Shown here: piece after piece, positions 24,546-36,846 of the stretch
Position numbering within the stretch: position 1 is the first letter of the stretch
How the letters are laid out: the number at the start of each line of letters is the position of its first letter
NCBI RefSeq assembly: GCF_036417845.1
Contig: NC_089981.1
Span: 25,564,001 to 25,628,000 of the forward strand
Origin: Apteryx mantelli
Taxonomy: Eukaryota; Chordata; Aves; Apterygiformes; Apterygidae
DNA: 64,000 nt
Direction: 5' to 3'
Made by a program: the position numbers and the translations under genes
The notes under the pieces: generated by a model
What the model saw: the letters and a program-made list of their open reading frames with translations, nothing else
What the model was told of the DNA's origin: nothing
Databases searched by the model: none

Positions 24546-27500
24546 GGGAGCCTGCGCTCAATTTCCGTCTGCATCTCCAGATGTTTGTTTTTGCCCCAGG
24601 CAACCTTCTCTGGTGTTTACTTCCTTCTTCTGTGTATTTATATATCAAGTCCCCCCTCATTTTTTGCTTTCAGTTACGCAAGCTGAGCCAGCTCGGTCCC
24701 GCACGAGAGAAGCTCTCTGTGCTTTGGTCACTGTGGCATCCTTTCTGTGGGCATCTTCCCATTTGAATTCCTTCCTCCTGAGAGAGGATGCCTCATGCAG
24801 GATTTTAGACTCTCTTCTCAGTGATGCCTCATATACGAATACTAACGTTTTCCTATCATTACTGAAGATACCGTGACTGGACTCACATGTGTGTCTTTCA
24901 CAGTCGTGTGCCGCACTGTCAGCTCTGTATCACCCTGTGGTTAGTTAGTGCAGCCCAGTCCTTTTCCTCTTCATGCATTTCTTGCTATGATACTTTGCCT
25001 GAACTTTCAGTTTTATACTGTGCTACAGGCTTGTCCCACAAAAAACTGGCTTTTGGTAAACCCTTGCTATCTTTTACCTCCTTATTCATTGAACTCCATG
25101 TTCTTTGTTAAAATTTCCATAGCAGCTTTTCCTGAAGAACTGCATATTGAGACCAAGTGCATGGGCCTAGACCACTTCCGCCCTGGCTCACTTCTCAAAT
25201 ATTTGCTGTTCTCTGGTCCTATGGTAATGCCTCCAAGTCAGTAAATGTACTTGAAATCCTTGCACCTGGATTTGTGGTTTACTATGCTGCTCTTTTCAGG
25301 ATCCTGGGATCAAGATGGTCTGGTTCCACCAGTCAGAGCACAGTAAACTCTGTGAGCTTTGCCTGCTGCCTGTCTGCATTCATTTATTGTGTTGTGTTCA
25401 TTTCTGCTTTCTATCCCCCTTAGACATCCTGACTTTACCCCATGGATTAGCATGATTGTCCTTAATGAAAATCAGGGAAGCATTCATTTAGTTGTGAGTC
25501 AGTAGCTACATTACCTTTATTTTCCGTCACATTCTTGTTGCACAGTGAACCTTTTTTTTCTTCCCTGTTTTTTAATTTCTCATGGCTGCAGTACTTTTTT
25601 GATGTTTGTCTCAGTTTCCTTTTGGAGTGCTAACTCTGGCTGATTTTTGGCAATAGCTGTTCTTCTTAGTTTGACTTCCTTTTTGAAGTGGTTATCCATC
25701 TTGCCCTGTCAGAAGGCCTTCCTTACTAATTAACACCTTCCTCTCCCTCTACCTATACCACCTTTTCCATTTCTGCTTTATTTGGGATGTCTTTTCTCTC
25801 TTTTAAAATCAGTTTGTGTGGTTTACCTCTTAATCACCGGAGTTAGCCAACTTACAAATGGGGAGAACGTATACTGTCACGGAGGTCTCTGTCTCCCCAC
25901 AAGCTCATCCCACTCCCTGTACATGCGAGCTTAAAACATGGCCCTCAGTCATATTAGATGGGACAGATTCTGTGAACGCAGGTGTGTGTTGTCTCAGGTA
26001 AGACTCATACCCTTCAACCAAGCCTTGCTTTACAAGTGGAGGAATTTCCTGCCGCTGTTCAAGGTGCACTAACACCTTCTCACAGACTGTCCCAGTGGCA
26101 ATTCCCTCTTGCCATGATGATCTGATGGGAACTGTAGCCCAAAGCCTCATCTTTCTTTTTTTTCGAAGAGTCCATTGGCAAAATAAAACAACAAACACAG
26201 GTAGGAAAACATCTAAAAGCACTTGAAACAGAATAAGGAGAGATGTGCCCACAGGTTTATGAAACTCAAGCTGGAAAAATGTAAGTTCTGGTTCTTATTA
26301 TAGAGACCAGTACTTCTACCAAAGGAGGTTAAATGCAGTGACCTACCAGTTGCAAAACTAGATATACTTTGCTGCTGCTTGAGGAATGAATGATACTTGT
26401 GAGGTGTTTTGTGGGGGAGGACTGTGGTAGCTGTGATATAGTTATAGAAGGGAAAGTGCTGATAGGTGCTGAGTAGGCCTAATGTAGCATGAATGTGGAA
26501 AAAAAGGAAGCCATATAATGTAGTGCTGGCATTTTGTGTTATGATGGGTTCACTGAGCATCTTGTTCTATCAGAAATCTCAAGGACAGATTAGGAAGTTT
26601 AGTTCTGTGTCCTAGAAGTCTCAATGTATAGTAGCTTGGGCTAAACAGCTCATCCAGAGCTTGGGTTGCATCAACCTTCATCTTGCAGGATAGAAAATGA
26701 GTGTTTGACAGGAACAAAGTCAAGAAGAAGTAGTTTCTCCCTATATAAAGTTGTCGTTCTGAGGAGGTTAAGTGTAAGGCAAGAGGCTTCTAAGGCAAAA
26801 CTGGCTGGATAGACTAATGGTCGTTTTTTGAATGCGTAACTGATGCAGAGTACGTGGCATTTTAGTACTATCATGGTGACACCAAGGCTTCTAAGAGAGA
26901 AGTATAGGTGTTTATAAGATTGTTCTTATCCTATGGCTTGGACAAAATAAAATTGGACATGGTTTTCAGGATATAAGTTGCAGTAAGATCTTCACATGTC
27001 TCTCTGGTATTGTTCTTTACTTCAAGTCTCCATTACTTACAGCATCAGGTTACTTGCAGGATCAGGTTCACCTCAGCTCTCCGGTGCCTATTCAGATACC
27101 ACAGATCCTGCCTTTAGTAGAGCAGGCTAAAGCAAGGTAGCCAGGATGTTTCATAGCCATCCTGGTTCCAACATGTCCTTGATGATGGCAAGCAGATCAG
27201 AAGCCTTGTTTTGTTAGGAAAGAGTGTACACTTTTAACATGCCAGTGTTAATTCACCTGAGTTACAATATTGAGAAGAATTTGGCTGCAAATGCCAAATG
27301 TTTCCTTTTATGTGTCCTTTGTGATCTTAATAACAGCAATAGATGCTCAGAAGGAAAGCAGTCATCTGGCGTGATTGACCTTGATTTTCTGTCTCAGAGA
27401 GCTTCAAACAGAGAAGGCTCATGACAACACAGAGAGAGTGGGGTGAGAAAATGGAGTGCATTGTTCTTGCACGCGGAAATTCGGAGGCCAAGTCTGTTTC

Positions 27501-30500
27501 GATTTATTTTACGTGGCTGACTTTGATTGCAGGGATTGGGCCAATCTTGCTCACTAGTACACATAGTGGGGATTATTCTTCATATTCCTTTTCCACTGCT
27601 GCCTCCCACTGCAGTAGCAGGAGGCACTGTAGATAGCATGATGGAAATGTTTGAAATGTGACAAGGTCTCTCCAGGGAAGCTTAGCCTGTCCTTAGCCTG
27701 CTTGCACTTTTTGCATGTTAGGTTTCACAGATTAGACACAAAAAATAATCCAATAGAAGTTTATTCTAGGAGTGACAATCAGAGCTCCTCACTGACCTCA
27801 GATGGCATTTGCTCGGGCTTTGGTCAATAAGAGAAGGAAATGATGCTATATATGCCACATTCTCATTAAACCTTTTTTTCTTTTTTAACTATGAGCTACT
27901 GATTAAATGTTTATCTTAAACATAAACTTCAGAGATATTTACAGCAGGTGAGTTCAATGTGAGCCTCTCGCTGCTTTTGATAAAACCTTCCTGAGGTGTT
28001 AGTAAATTTCTCTCCATTTTGCTAATATGCAAGAGGTTTTATGTGGCAATGTGAAACTTCTGCACTTCTTGCCACTTGCTAAGGTCCTTGCTCCTGAAAG
28101 ACTAAGTCAAAGCTGATGTTGATTGCTGCTGCAATGAATAATGACACCAAACCACGACGCGCATGTATTTGCTGTATGACCTACAGCCCAGCTGGGAGGT
28201 TAGCAGTAACCCTAAGCCACCCTTGGTGCTGACCAGCCCTGGAAAGGTCACTGGAATCTCTCTGCTCTACCTGAGATTCGAGGTCTAACTTGCTCCTAAA
28301 AATCATCATTGTTTCTCCCAGCACAATCAGTCCTGGCTTTGCTCTCAAGCCTTCAAAGGCTTTGCTTTCATCAGTGTGTGAAGGAAAGACCAGGCACAGG
28401 ACATAGCTATCTCATGTTCTGGTCCTGTCTTCCCCTTTGATTTAGTCTCTGGCCTGAACAGCTTCCTCCAGTTTTCTGGCTTCATTACTCCTTGTGAAAT
28501 GGGAAGGGTCTTTATCTACAAACCTCATGGTGGTACTGTACAGATTAGTTAACTGTGAAATACTTCAGCTTTGTAAAGCAAAATGAAAATGATGGAGATT
28601 CTTTACCTCAATCAGAGAAGTTGGAGGTAAAGTCCAAAAATGGGGTAGCTTGGGATAGAAAGGTTGCTACTCTGCTAAATTGTCAACATCAGTGAAGCTC
28701 CCAGAGCTAAAATTCTTGCAAATTTTAAATACTTCTCAGAGTAACATACATGAGGTTGGTTTACACTCCATAAAATCCTTATTTTGTGTTCTTCAAATTT
28801 CCACAGTATAGCCACATACTGCCATTTGAGTGGATCTCCTGAGAAAACTAAAAGCTAAAAAATGAGTTTCTTCTTAGCTTATACCAGCAGGTAGTTCTGC
28901 ACATAACTAATTAGTCATGATCAGTACACTTCAGGGCCCCTGTCCTTGGCTGCTCCTACGCATGCATGTTATGGCAGGGACACTGGTATTACAAAGATCT
29001 AGTGCTTTTGCTGCTTTGCACCGTCTTTTTGCTTTGCACTGTCATTGTGGCAAAGAGGGGGGAGGGCTAACTGATGCAATTGTCATTTCCGGATATTTCT
29101 ACATATGTATTTTTACCGCCTATTTATAAATGTGCACTGGGGCAATATAAATGGAGACCTGTGTAAATAATCAACAATTTCTGAAGATCCCATACTTCAC
29201 CCATTCCTTTTTGTTAGATGTATTTTTTGATTGCAAACTATTTTCTAGCTGACATGTTTCAGTCTTCAGGACTTCCAGGTTTACAGCAGTTTTCCTTTTT
29301 CCCTTAAAAGCTTGTGCATGTTTCCAGGTATGACAGCAATGGATTATGCATTCAGTATAAAGCTAAAGAAAACTGTATTTCTTGTAATAGCTTTCTAAAT
29401 GACCACGGTAGATAGCTGCAGTTTAACATGCTACGAACAGGGCTAAGCAGAATGCGTGACATTGTCTCGCTTCACTGAGGGAAGGAGTTTACTCATGGAA
29501 GCATGAGTCATTGTGCAGGATTCTTCAAGCCAAACCCATTCCTTTTATGCTGCTCTGAGTATTTACTTGTTTGCTTAGGAAATGCAGGAAATGGGATTCT
29601 CTGATAAAAAACAAGGTCAGAGAAAGATGGAAAGGCAGCCTGGCAGACAAGAGCTGCTACTGAGTCTTTGCCTAACAAAGTGGCAGACAGAGCTCAGCCG
29701 GTTCAGCACCTGTCTCCCATTGACTGTCAGGGGAGTGTAGTCAATATTGTGTCCTCTTGCCGAGTTCTACGCTGGCAGCAGCAGAACCGACTATTACTCT
29801 TATCTGACATGTTCTTGAGTGCCTGGCAGGTTGCATAAGTGGAGACTTTCTATAAATTACAGTAAGGAGGCTGAAGGGATATGAGAGGAGGGCTTCGGAC
29901 CGCTGCCGCTGCTACTTGCCAATTCAAGAGGGCAGGCAGGTTCAGCAGCGAAAGGTCAGAGGCACATCCCTGTAGTCCAACTGGAGCAGAGACCCCCTTG
30001 CTCTTATTTTAATATTCATAATCATTCTGCAGCTGTCAGTTTTGATTTTTCCAGGATCCCTCCTGGGAACTTCACATGTCAAGTTGGTTAGCTCAGGGTA
30101 AAGTGCTACGCAGAGTCCTGCAAAGTAAGTTGTTACTGATTCAGTCCATTTGGGAGACAGTGCATTTAATAGCACAGTATTGTCTCCCTTACAGTGAAAA
30201 ATGTAAGTCAACTGGAAACCCCCCTGTAAGAGAGGAGACAACAAAGATGGTATTGGACCCATCAAGGAATGAGGAAGCACACTTGCATGTTGGGCAGACT
30301 TAGTATATTCCAAATAATAAAAGGGAGATGTGTTACTCAGGACACTAGAACGATTGTACCAAACATATTATCTGACCAAAGCATTCTCTTTCTCAAAGCA
30401 TCTCAGACCTTGCATATCTGGTTGAGCATCAGCGTATTCAAAATCAAAGCAGGTCACATATTCTCTCCCATCAGAAAACAGCCATGTTTCCCCAGGGATA

Positions 30501-33500
30501 CCTGTTGGAAACTCAGCATCCTGTGACTGAAAAGCTACCAGGCCATGCATCCCCTGTAGAAAGCTGAAAGCGTATCTCAGCATTACGCACAGGCTTGGCA
30601 GAGGAATCTCCTACCCTGCCCACTCTACAGGAAGTGGTGCACAAGCAAGACCTGAACCCATCCCCTTGTCTCTTTAAGAGGTTTAGGAGACAGTTTAGGG
30701 CTCTGCAAGAGGAAGCTCTTAGTTTGGCAATACAAAGTTGTGGGGTCAAAGAAGTCCTAGCCAGTGAAAATAGTGTGGTCTGGGTTTTCATCAAGGGCAC
30801 TTCAGCATGCAGGATACTTCTCCTCAAAACTTTCACTGAAGACATCAGTGCTGTAAAGAACAGTTTTTACAGCTTCTGACATATTCTGGAGCTTGATGTA
30901 ACTTTTGGGTTAGTTCTTCTAGGTCTGCATGGGTCTTGGAAAATGGAACCCAATTCTGTATCTGGAGTGGAGTGGGAAGGCCAGAGATCAAGAAGTGATC
31001 GCTGTCTGTGTTTGCAGTCTCCTTTCCAGGGCCTGGATTCTCCATCAGCCTCGCAGTCTTTCCCACATGTTGGTGTTCCCACATTTTCATCCTAGTAAAA
31101 CTCCCAATGTGTATAGATAATGTATATGTCTGTGGAGGGCTTTGAATAATAAAGGCTTATCTTTTCCTTAGGGAAGGCCATGGGGGAAGGAAGATGAAGC
31201 TGAACTTGTAGCTTAACAAGTTCAGCAACAGAATGGAAGTAGGTACCAGAGTCACTTTCATTTCAATCCACACACTTGTGCCACACCTGAGGCTCTTTAA
31301 AAGAGCTGCAGCTGGGCTGGCTCAGCCCTAAGATAGCAATCCTGCGGGTGGCTTCGGCTTGTGTTACAGAGTTGAACTCTTCTGCTGTCCTTGGATGGGA
31401 GAAATAACTTGATGGTCTCTGCACAAGGTACTCTCTTCGATCTTTGTTTCTGTGGTGGTTTGCTCTGTGTGTGAACGCAGAGCCCTGTGGTGGGGACTGT
31501 GAAAGGCTGGTAGTGTCCTGAGGTGTTACCAGTCATGGTTCTTGTATGCTAGCTATAGTGTATGTGCTGCCAGGAGAATGAACTCCTGGAGCGGAAACTG
31601 AGCTATCTCACAGGGAAAAGTTGTTGCCTTGTCTTTTCAAAAGTTCTGCTCCCTGGGCTTTTTATTTTGTTTAATTTTATTTTTAAAAGCAAAAAGTGGC
31701 TAAGGGAAAGAAAACACAAGCAATTTCCTTAATGACCAAGTTCTCCTGGCTTGTGCTATCTGTTAGGGATGCATTTTACACCATCGCCTAGATGTGCTGT
31801 AGCTTTATGTTAGTTGGCTACCTGGGGCATGCAGCAGCCTGCCCTTTTTCCAGGGACATCATGTTGGTGCTGGAGGCCTCGTTCTACTCACAGCGAAGCT
31901 AGACATGAGCCCTGAGTTCAGCTGTAGGTTCACAGCATGGTTTGGCAGGAGGATGGAGTTGACTTCTGGTTTGCCTCAGAAAGTGTTTTTGCTAGTGTTA
32001 ATTTTCTTTGATTCCTTTTTTTATTTTAAAAACGCATGTTCCTTAATTGAAATAAGATACAGAAGTCTCTACACTGTGACTCAGTACAGAAGGTCTGAGG
32101 CTGGGCAGAGAGAGGTGCAGCCTGCATTGCTAACATATGTAATAGTCTTTTGTCTCTGCTTCATTATGCAGCCCTGGTGAAATCATTAACATACTGCGGT
32201 AGGTACCAAGCTGAACATCTCTGCTGGGGGCACAGCTTCACTTTATAGGCATCGTACAGGCACACAGTCGTTCCCCTTGGTGAAGGGCTCGCTGACTAAA
32301 AAGACAAAACAGGAAGCAGAAACACAGAAATGCGAAGTTATCGCCAAATACCAGCAGGCTCTTCTCTTTCTCTCAAGTCATCCAGTCTTTTTATTTATCC
32401 TCAGATTTTAAATAATAGAAAATGAAAGTTTGCTGCTTGCCTATGGACTGCCAACGAGTTGTTTTCACAGTACTATGCTAAGCCTGGAGTTGCTGGGTTT
32501 TGGACACTTGTTCCTGTGTTTGATGAAACTGCACAAATGTATAGCAAACAGTAAGGCGTAGCCCTGTTGTTTTGCAAGCTATGGTGAATCTTGCTCAAGG
32601 AGGTGGCTGTTACCAAAGGGAACAAGCACCTGGCTTTGGGATCCCACAGGGGGAATCCTGATACTTGCAGGATTTGTTGTTTCTTTAGCTTGGGCCTAAT
32701 CCCAAGAGGAGCAGCATGCCTGTGTCCTGGGTGGTAAATGCAGGGCACACCAATTCCCACCAGCAATGTTCAACCTCATGTTGTTGTTCTTGTCATTTTA
32801 TCCAGGTTCTGTTGTATTCTTAGGCCCAATGCAGCTGGCCTCAAGGGGCAATATCTCAGTGCAGGTGCCCTTTTAAAAGATGCCAATATGATGAAAAAGA
32901 AAATGTAAAGGTCTATGGGGAGATGCAGTCTAACTGAGTTTTGCAGTTTCTGGGTTTCTGGAGGTTGGGTCTCTTGAACAGTTCTGCTAGCTGTATGTCA
33001 CTTCTGTTTTGTAAATTCTGTGGTTCATTGTGCATTTGTGGAAGGCCTTTGATATTTAATGCTAATGTCAGAAGATACTAGCATGTTTTACCTTCTGCTC
33101 ACTATTTGGGGGTGAAAAACTTTTTGAGTGGCAGCTGGGATGTGCAGCCCCCTTGGTCTGTGTTAGTTCCCTGCCATGTGACAAGCCTTCAGACTGGTAG
33201 CTGGGGCAACGGGGCTCATCCATCTCCTCATGCTCAGGCAGGGACAGGGCAGTGCCAGCCTGGCAGGAGAATATTGACACTGAAATTTGCCAGGTGTGGG
33301 ACAGATCAGAGCCCAGGTCTCTAGGATGTGACATGGTGCATTTACGTGTTCAGAGAGAGGGGGCTATGTCTGTTGCTTTCTCTTATGGAACATCATTCTT
33401 TGTGTGTTTGGCTGCTCCGAGCCCAGTGTTGTTTCTTTTTTAATCTCATCAAATGTTCGTGTCCCGAGTGACAATAAGGAAAATAAATCTATTTGAAGCT

Positions 33501-36075
33501 TGTAGAACTAAACAGTGTTTGCATCTCCAGGTTTGGTCTTGGAAGTGAAGGGTGTTGAAAGCTGAGTGTACTCAATAGCTTTCGGAAAGTCCTAGATAAA
33601 GGATATGTTCTTTATTCTTGTTCCTTTTCTGTCTTTTCAGCTGTAACAGTACTTTGTGAAAGATATGTGGTGTTTGTCTGTGTATATCTAGCCATAATGT
33701 TCAATGTACCTGCCGTAGATAATAATCTCAGTTTTGCACCCCCTTTTTAAAACATGTTCCCTTGCACCAAAGGCATCTGGAGTTTTGGAGTCAGAAAGGT
33801 GGTGTGTTAATCAGAATGAAAATCATTAAAAAGAATTTTTTTATAACATTTCGGGTCTCTTGGGCAAAGGTTACTGAGGGTCAGTTAATTCAGTGCTTGA
33901 CTCCTGTAAGAGATCTTAGGCACATAAGAGCAGCCAAAAATAGCCCCTTGGAAGGTCAGAGAAGGCACCTTTTCCGCATGTGGATAGCTTTGCATTTCTG
34001 ACCCGAAACATCTATATGTTTTATGGTAAGCAAGAAAGCAAGCAAGGAAGCATGGCTAGAAAGAAAAGAGGCTACCCAAATGGACTTGGAGGGCAGCTAG
34101 AGCCTGTGTAACGTGTTCCTTATTCATATGAACCTTTCTAAACTGCTGTCTGCCTTGGAGATTTTTCCATACGTGAAATGGAGAGAGCCGGTGTTAACTT
34201 CTAAAGCACACTTTAAACTGAGCCTAGCCAAATAAAGGCTGGATTCAAACTGTAAATAGATGAAGAACAGCAAGAGGGGCCCTTATGTTTTAAAATGGAG
34301 TCGTAGGCTCACATCCAAGTGACTTTAAGCTTCTGAATGACCCTGGAGTCAGGAAGGAATTTCAGCTTGTCTGACTGAATGTTCTCTCTCTCTTGATATC
34401 CACGTGCTGAGACAGAGTTTACGAGAAGCTTTTACAGCAAATCCCCAAGTCAGAGCCACCGCAGAACACTTTAAATATTGAATAGGCAAGAGCTCATGCA
34501 AGAAAGAATGGCTCTGTGTTTTCTTGCATATTAATCTCCCCTCCCCCCCCTCCACCTCCTCCTGCCCAAATCCCCTTGGTTAATCAGGTTATGTTTGCCC
34601 TATTTCACCCGGGGAGTAAGCAGAATGCAGTGTTGATAGAAATGGAGGAAAGGAAGGAGGAGAAAGGCATGCTGAAAGCAAAAGTGGGTCGAGGATGCTC
34701 CAGAGATGAGAGCTGCCCTTTGGCAGGGTTCCTGTAATCACTGTGGGATCCTTAGGCTGCATGATGTCTCTGTGGCCTGTCACACTCGCTGGCATGCATG
34801 ATCTTGCCTCCCAAGCTATGCGCAGAGAAGGGATCTTGTCTGTCTGGGTCAGACTGGAGGCACTGGTGGTCTCTGTGACCAACAGCTTCCTCCCCAAATG
34901 CTCACTCGACAGCATGTTTCAGCTAGGAGTCCATAGCAGGAGGTAACTGATGCCCACGAAGGAGCTCTGCCTAACGTCTGCCTGAAGTGCTGTGATTAAT
35001 TTGAGGGGAGGGAAGAGAGAAACCGTGTGTGCCACATGCGTTAGCACAGTGATGCAGCCTTTAATTCTTGCCGCACTCGTCCTCTTGGATGCATGGCTGC
35101 AAGCCACAGAAGTACAGCACAGATGGACCCGACAGAGTGAAGTGTAGCTATGAGGAACAGGGAGCCAGCACACATGCTGCCAGCATCAATGACCTGCTGT
35201 GCTTTTGTGCCAGGTTGTGCTGGTGAATCCAAGTTTGCTTTAGGTCTGGTGATCCTAGACTTCAGCTCTGAGAGTGCTGAGAGTTGGGGGTTCTTCATAC
35301 AGATGCACGCTTTGGAAATGCTTTTGTCTCCGATTATAATGGACAATACCAAGTGGGGAGACTGAAGTGCAAAGCTCTTCTGGGGCCAGTTTCTAGACTC
35401 CAAATTTGCAGCTGAAATGCTTCCTGAAATGTGAAGCCTTGTGTGCTCCAAGGTCTGGGTCTGGGGGACCCTAATAGCAGAGGGTATGTGTTGATGGGAG
35501 AACTGGGTGCAGTGACTTGGGTTTTGGGAGACTGCTGAGTACTTCAGAAGGGTGTAGATCTGCAGGTCTGCATCTGCATTCTGTATTTTGAGGTTACATT
35601 TATCCAAAAGCTCAAAACCAAACCTTGCTAGATCACATCATGAAGCTCGTGGAGTTTACACCTAACTTTGCTTCTCTAAGACTGATCCTGGCTGAGGATC
35701 AATTGAACATCGGCCTACGCCTGCATTTCAGTTTTGCCAGGAAGTGCCAAGCCACACAAGCCTTGCCTGATTCAGTCCTGTGTGGCAGCAGCTTTGCTCA
35801 GATCTCATCGTGTGTTTTTCCATCGAGACCCATGTATGCATTAGAAGAGATTTTTAGCACCCCTCTTTGCTAACAGTGTGGTTCAGAAACATTTTTGTAG
35901 CTCAAAGCCAGGCAAATGCTAAGACATTCTTCTTCCAGAAGCATAAGCACTGGCAGATGCAGACCTGAGCTGTTAAATCCTGGAGCCACAGCATGATTTG
36001 ACATGCTCCTCGGTGCACAGCAGCACTAACTGGATGGCCGCAAGCTCCTGTTCCCACATGCATGCAGGAAGTGAA
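24546..36075. other. Intergenic, upstream of LDHA; no supported gene
   Basis: Mixed-composition sequence without a recognisable coding exon, tRNA or clear mobile element. The part at 24570-25860 is notably T/C-rich on the plus strand. Two open frames on the minus strand (25905-26252 with a hydrophobic start, and 30368-30583) are noted as weak candidates only. Distal LDHA enhancers could lie here but none can be identified by eye. Confidence 0.6.
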
Positions 36076-36846
36076 CTACCCGGCAGCTGGCACAGCAGCT
36101 CCCGAGCATGACAGGCTGTAGAAAAAGTGAGGTGGAGCGAGCCCCAGCTGCAGTAGAGCCAGGCCTCGCAGGCGCCTACAAGCTGCATGGGGATCTCGGG
36201 CGCCCCGCTCCCGCTGGGCAGAGCTTGCTGGCAAGGCTGTGCTCATGGCACGTGTCCAGAACTCGCCGGTGCTGTGGGACAGTGCCCTGCCAGGGCTGGG
36301 CTGCTCGTCGCTGCGGGATGCTGGCCAGCGCTGGACGTTGCAGAGGGCTTGCTGTGCTTGGGCCTCCTGCCTGCGCTCCCGCTTTGCAATAGTGAGAGCA
36401 GGAGGGCCAAGCTGCTCTGCAGAGCTGCCATTTGGTTTAACTGCAGTAGGTGGGAGGTGGCGATCGCGGCATCCCCGAGCAAGAGCGACAGTGGGCTGCA
36501 TGCACGTGGGGAGGCGAGCTGTGCAGGGGAGGCTTTGCGCCAGCGCTAGGTGCACTCTGCGCGTGGGAGCAGCCTCGGGAGCAGATGGTCGGCGGCCCCG
36601 TCGCTGCAGGCTTAGCCTGCTCCCGCCGCAGGGTTTGTGCAGGAGAAGGGCACGGTGCCCTCGGGAGGAGGAGAGCTGGGCGCCATGTGGCAGCCCGGAG
36701 GCTTGCCCGAATGCCGGGGAGGCTGCGTCCAGCTCGCGGGATGGGCACCAGCGCGAGCCAGGCACACCTCCTGTTTTCTGCTGTGGTCTGCCCTGCAGAG
36801 CAGGTCTCCTGAGCTGTTTACAGGAGGCTTTTTCTGCACCTCTCAT
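36076..36846. other. GC-rich island in the LDHA-GTF2H1 interval
   Basis: About 770 bases of raised GC with scattered CpG, open in several frames on both strands because stop codons are rare at this composition. No protein family is recognised in any frame. It ends before a T19 run (36874-36892). It could be an enhancer or a non-coding RNA promoter. Confidence 0.5.

Noticed and set aside
23766-24660. Several long overlapping frames in the LDHA CpG island
   Set aside because: Stop codons are rare in GC-rich DNA; the peptides are Arg/Ala/Pro/Gly-rich in all frames and overlap the promoter and exon 1.
30368-30583. 71-codon minus-strand frame with protein-like text (AFQSQDAEFPTGIPGETWLF)
   Set aside because: It looked protein-like on reading but I recognise no family and found no flanking exons.
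35041-35607. 188-codon minus-strand frame
   Set aside because: No recognisable motif, no splice or promoter context. Considered chance, though a search would settle it.
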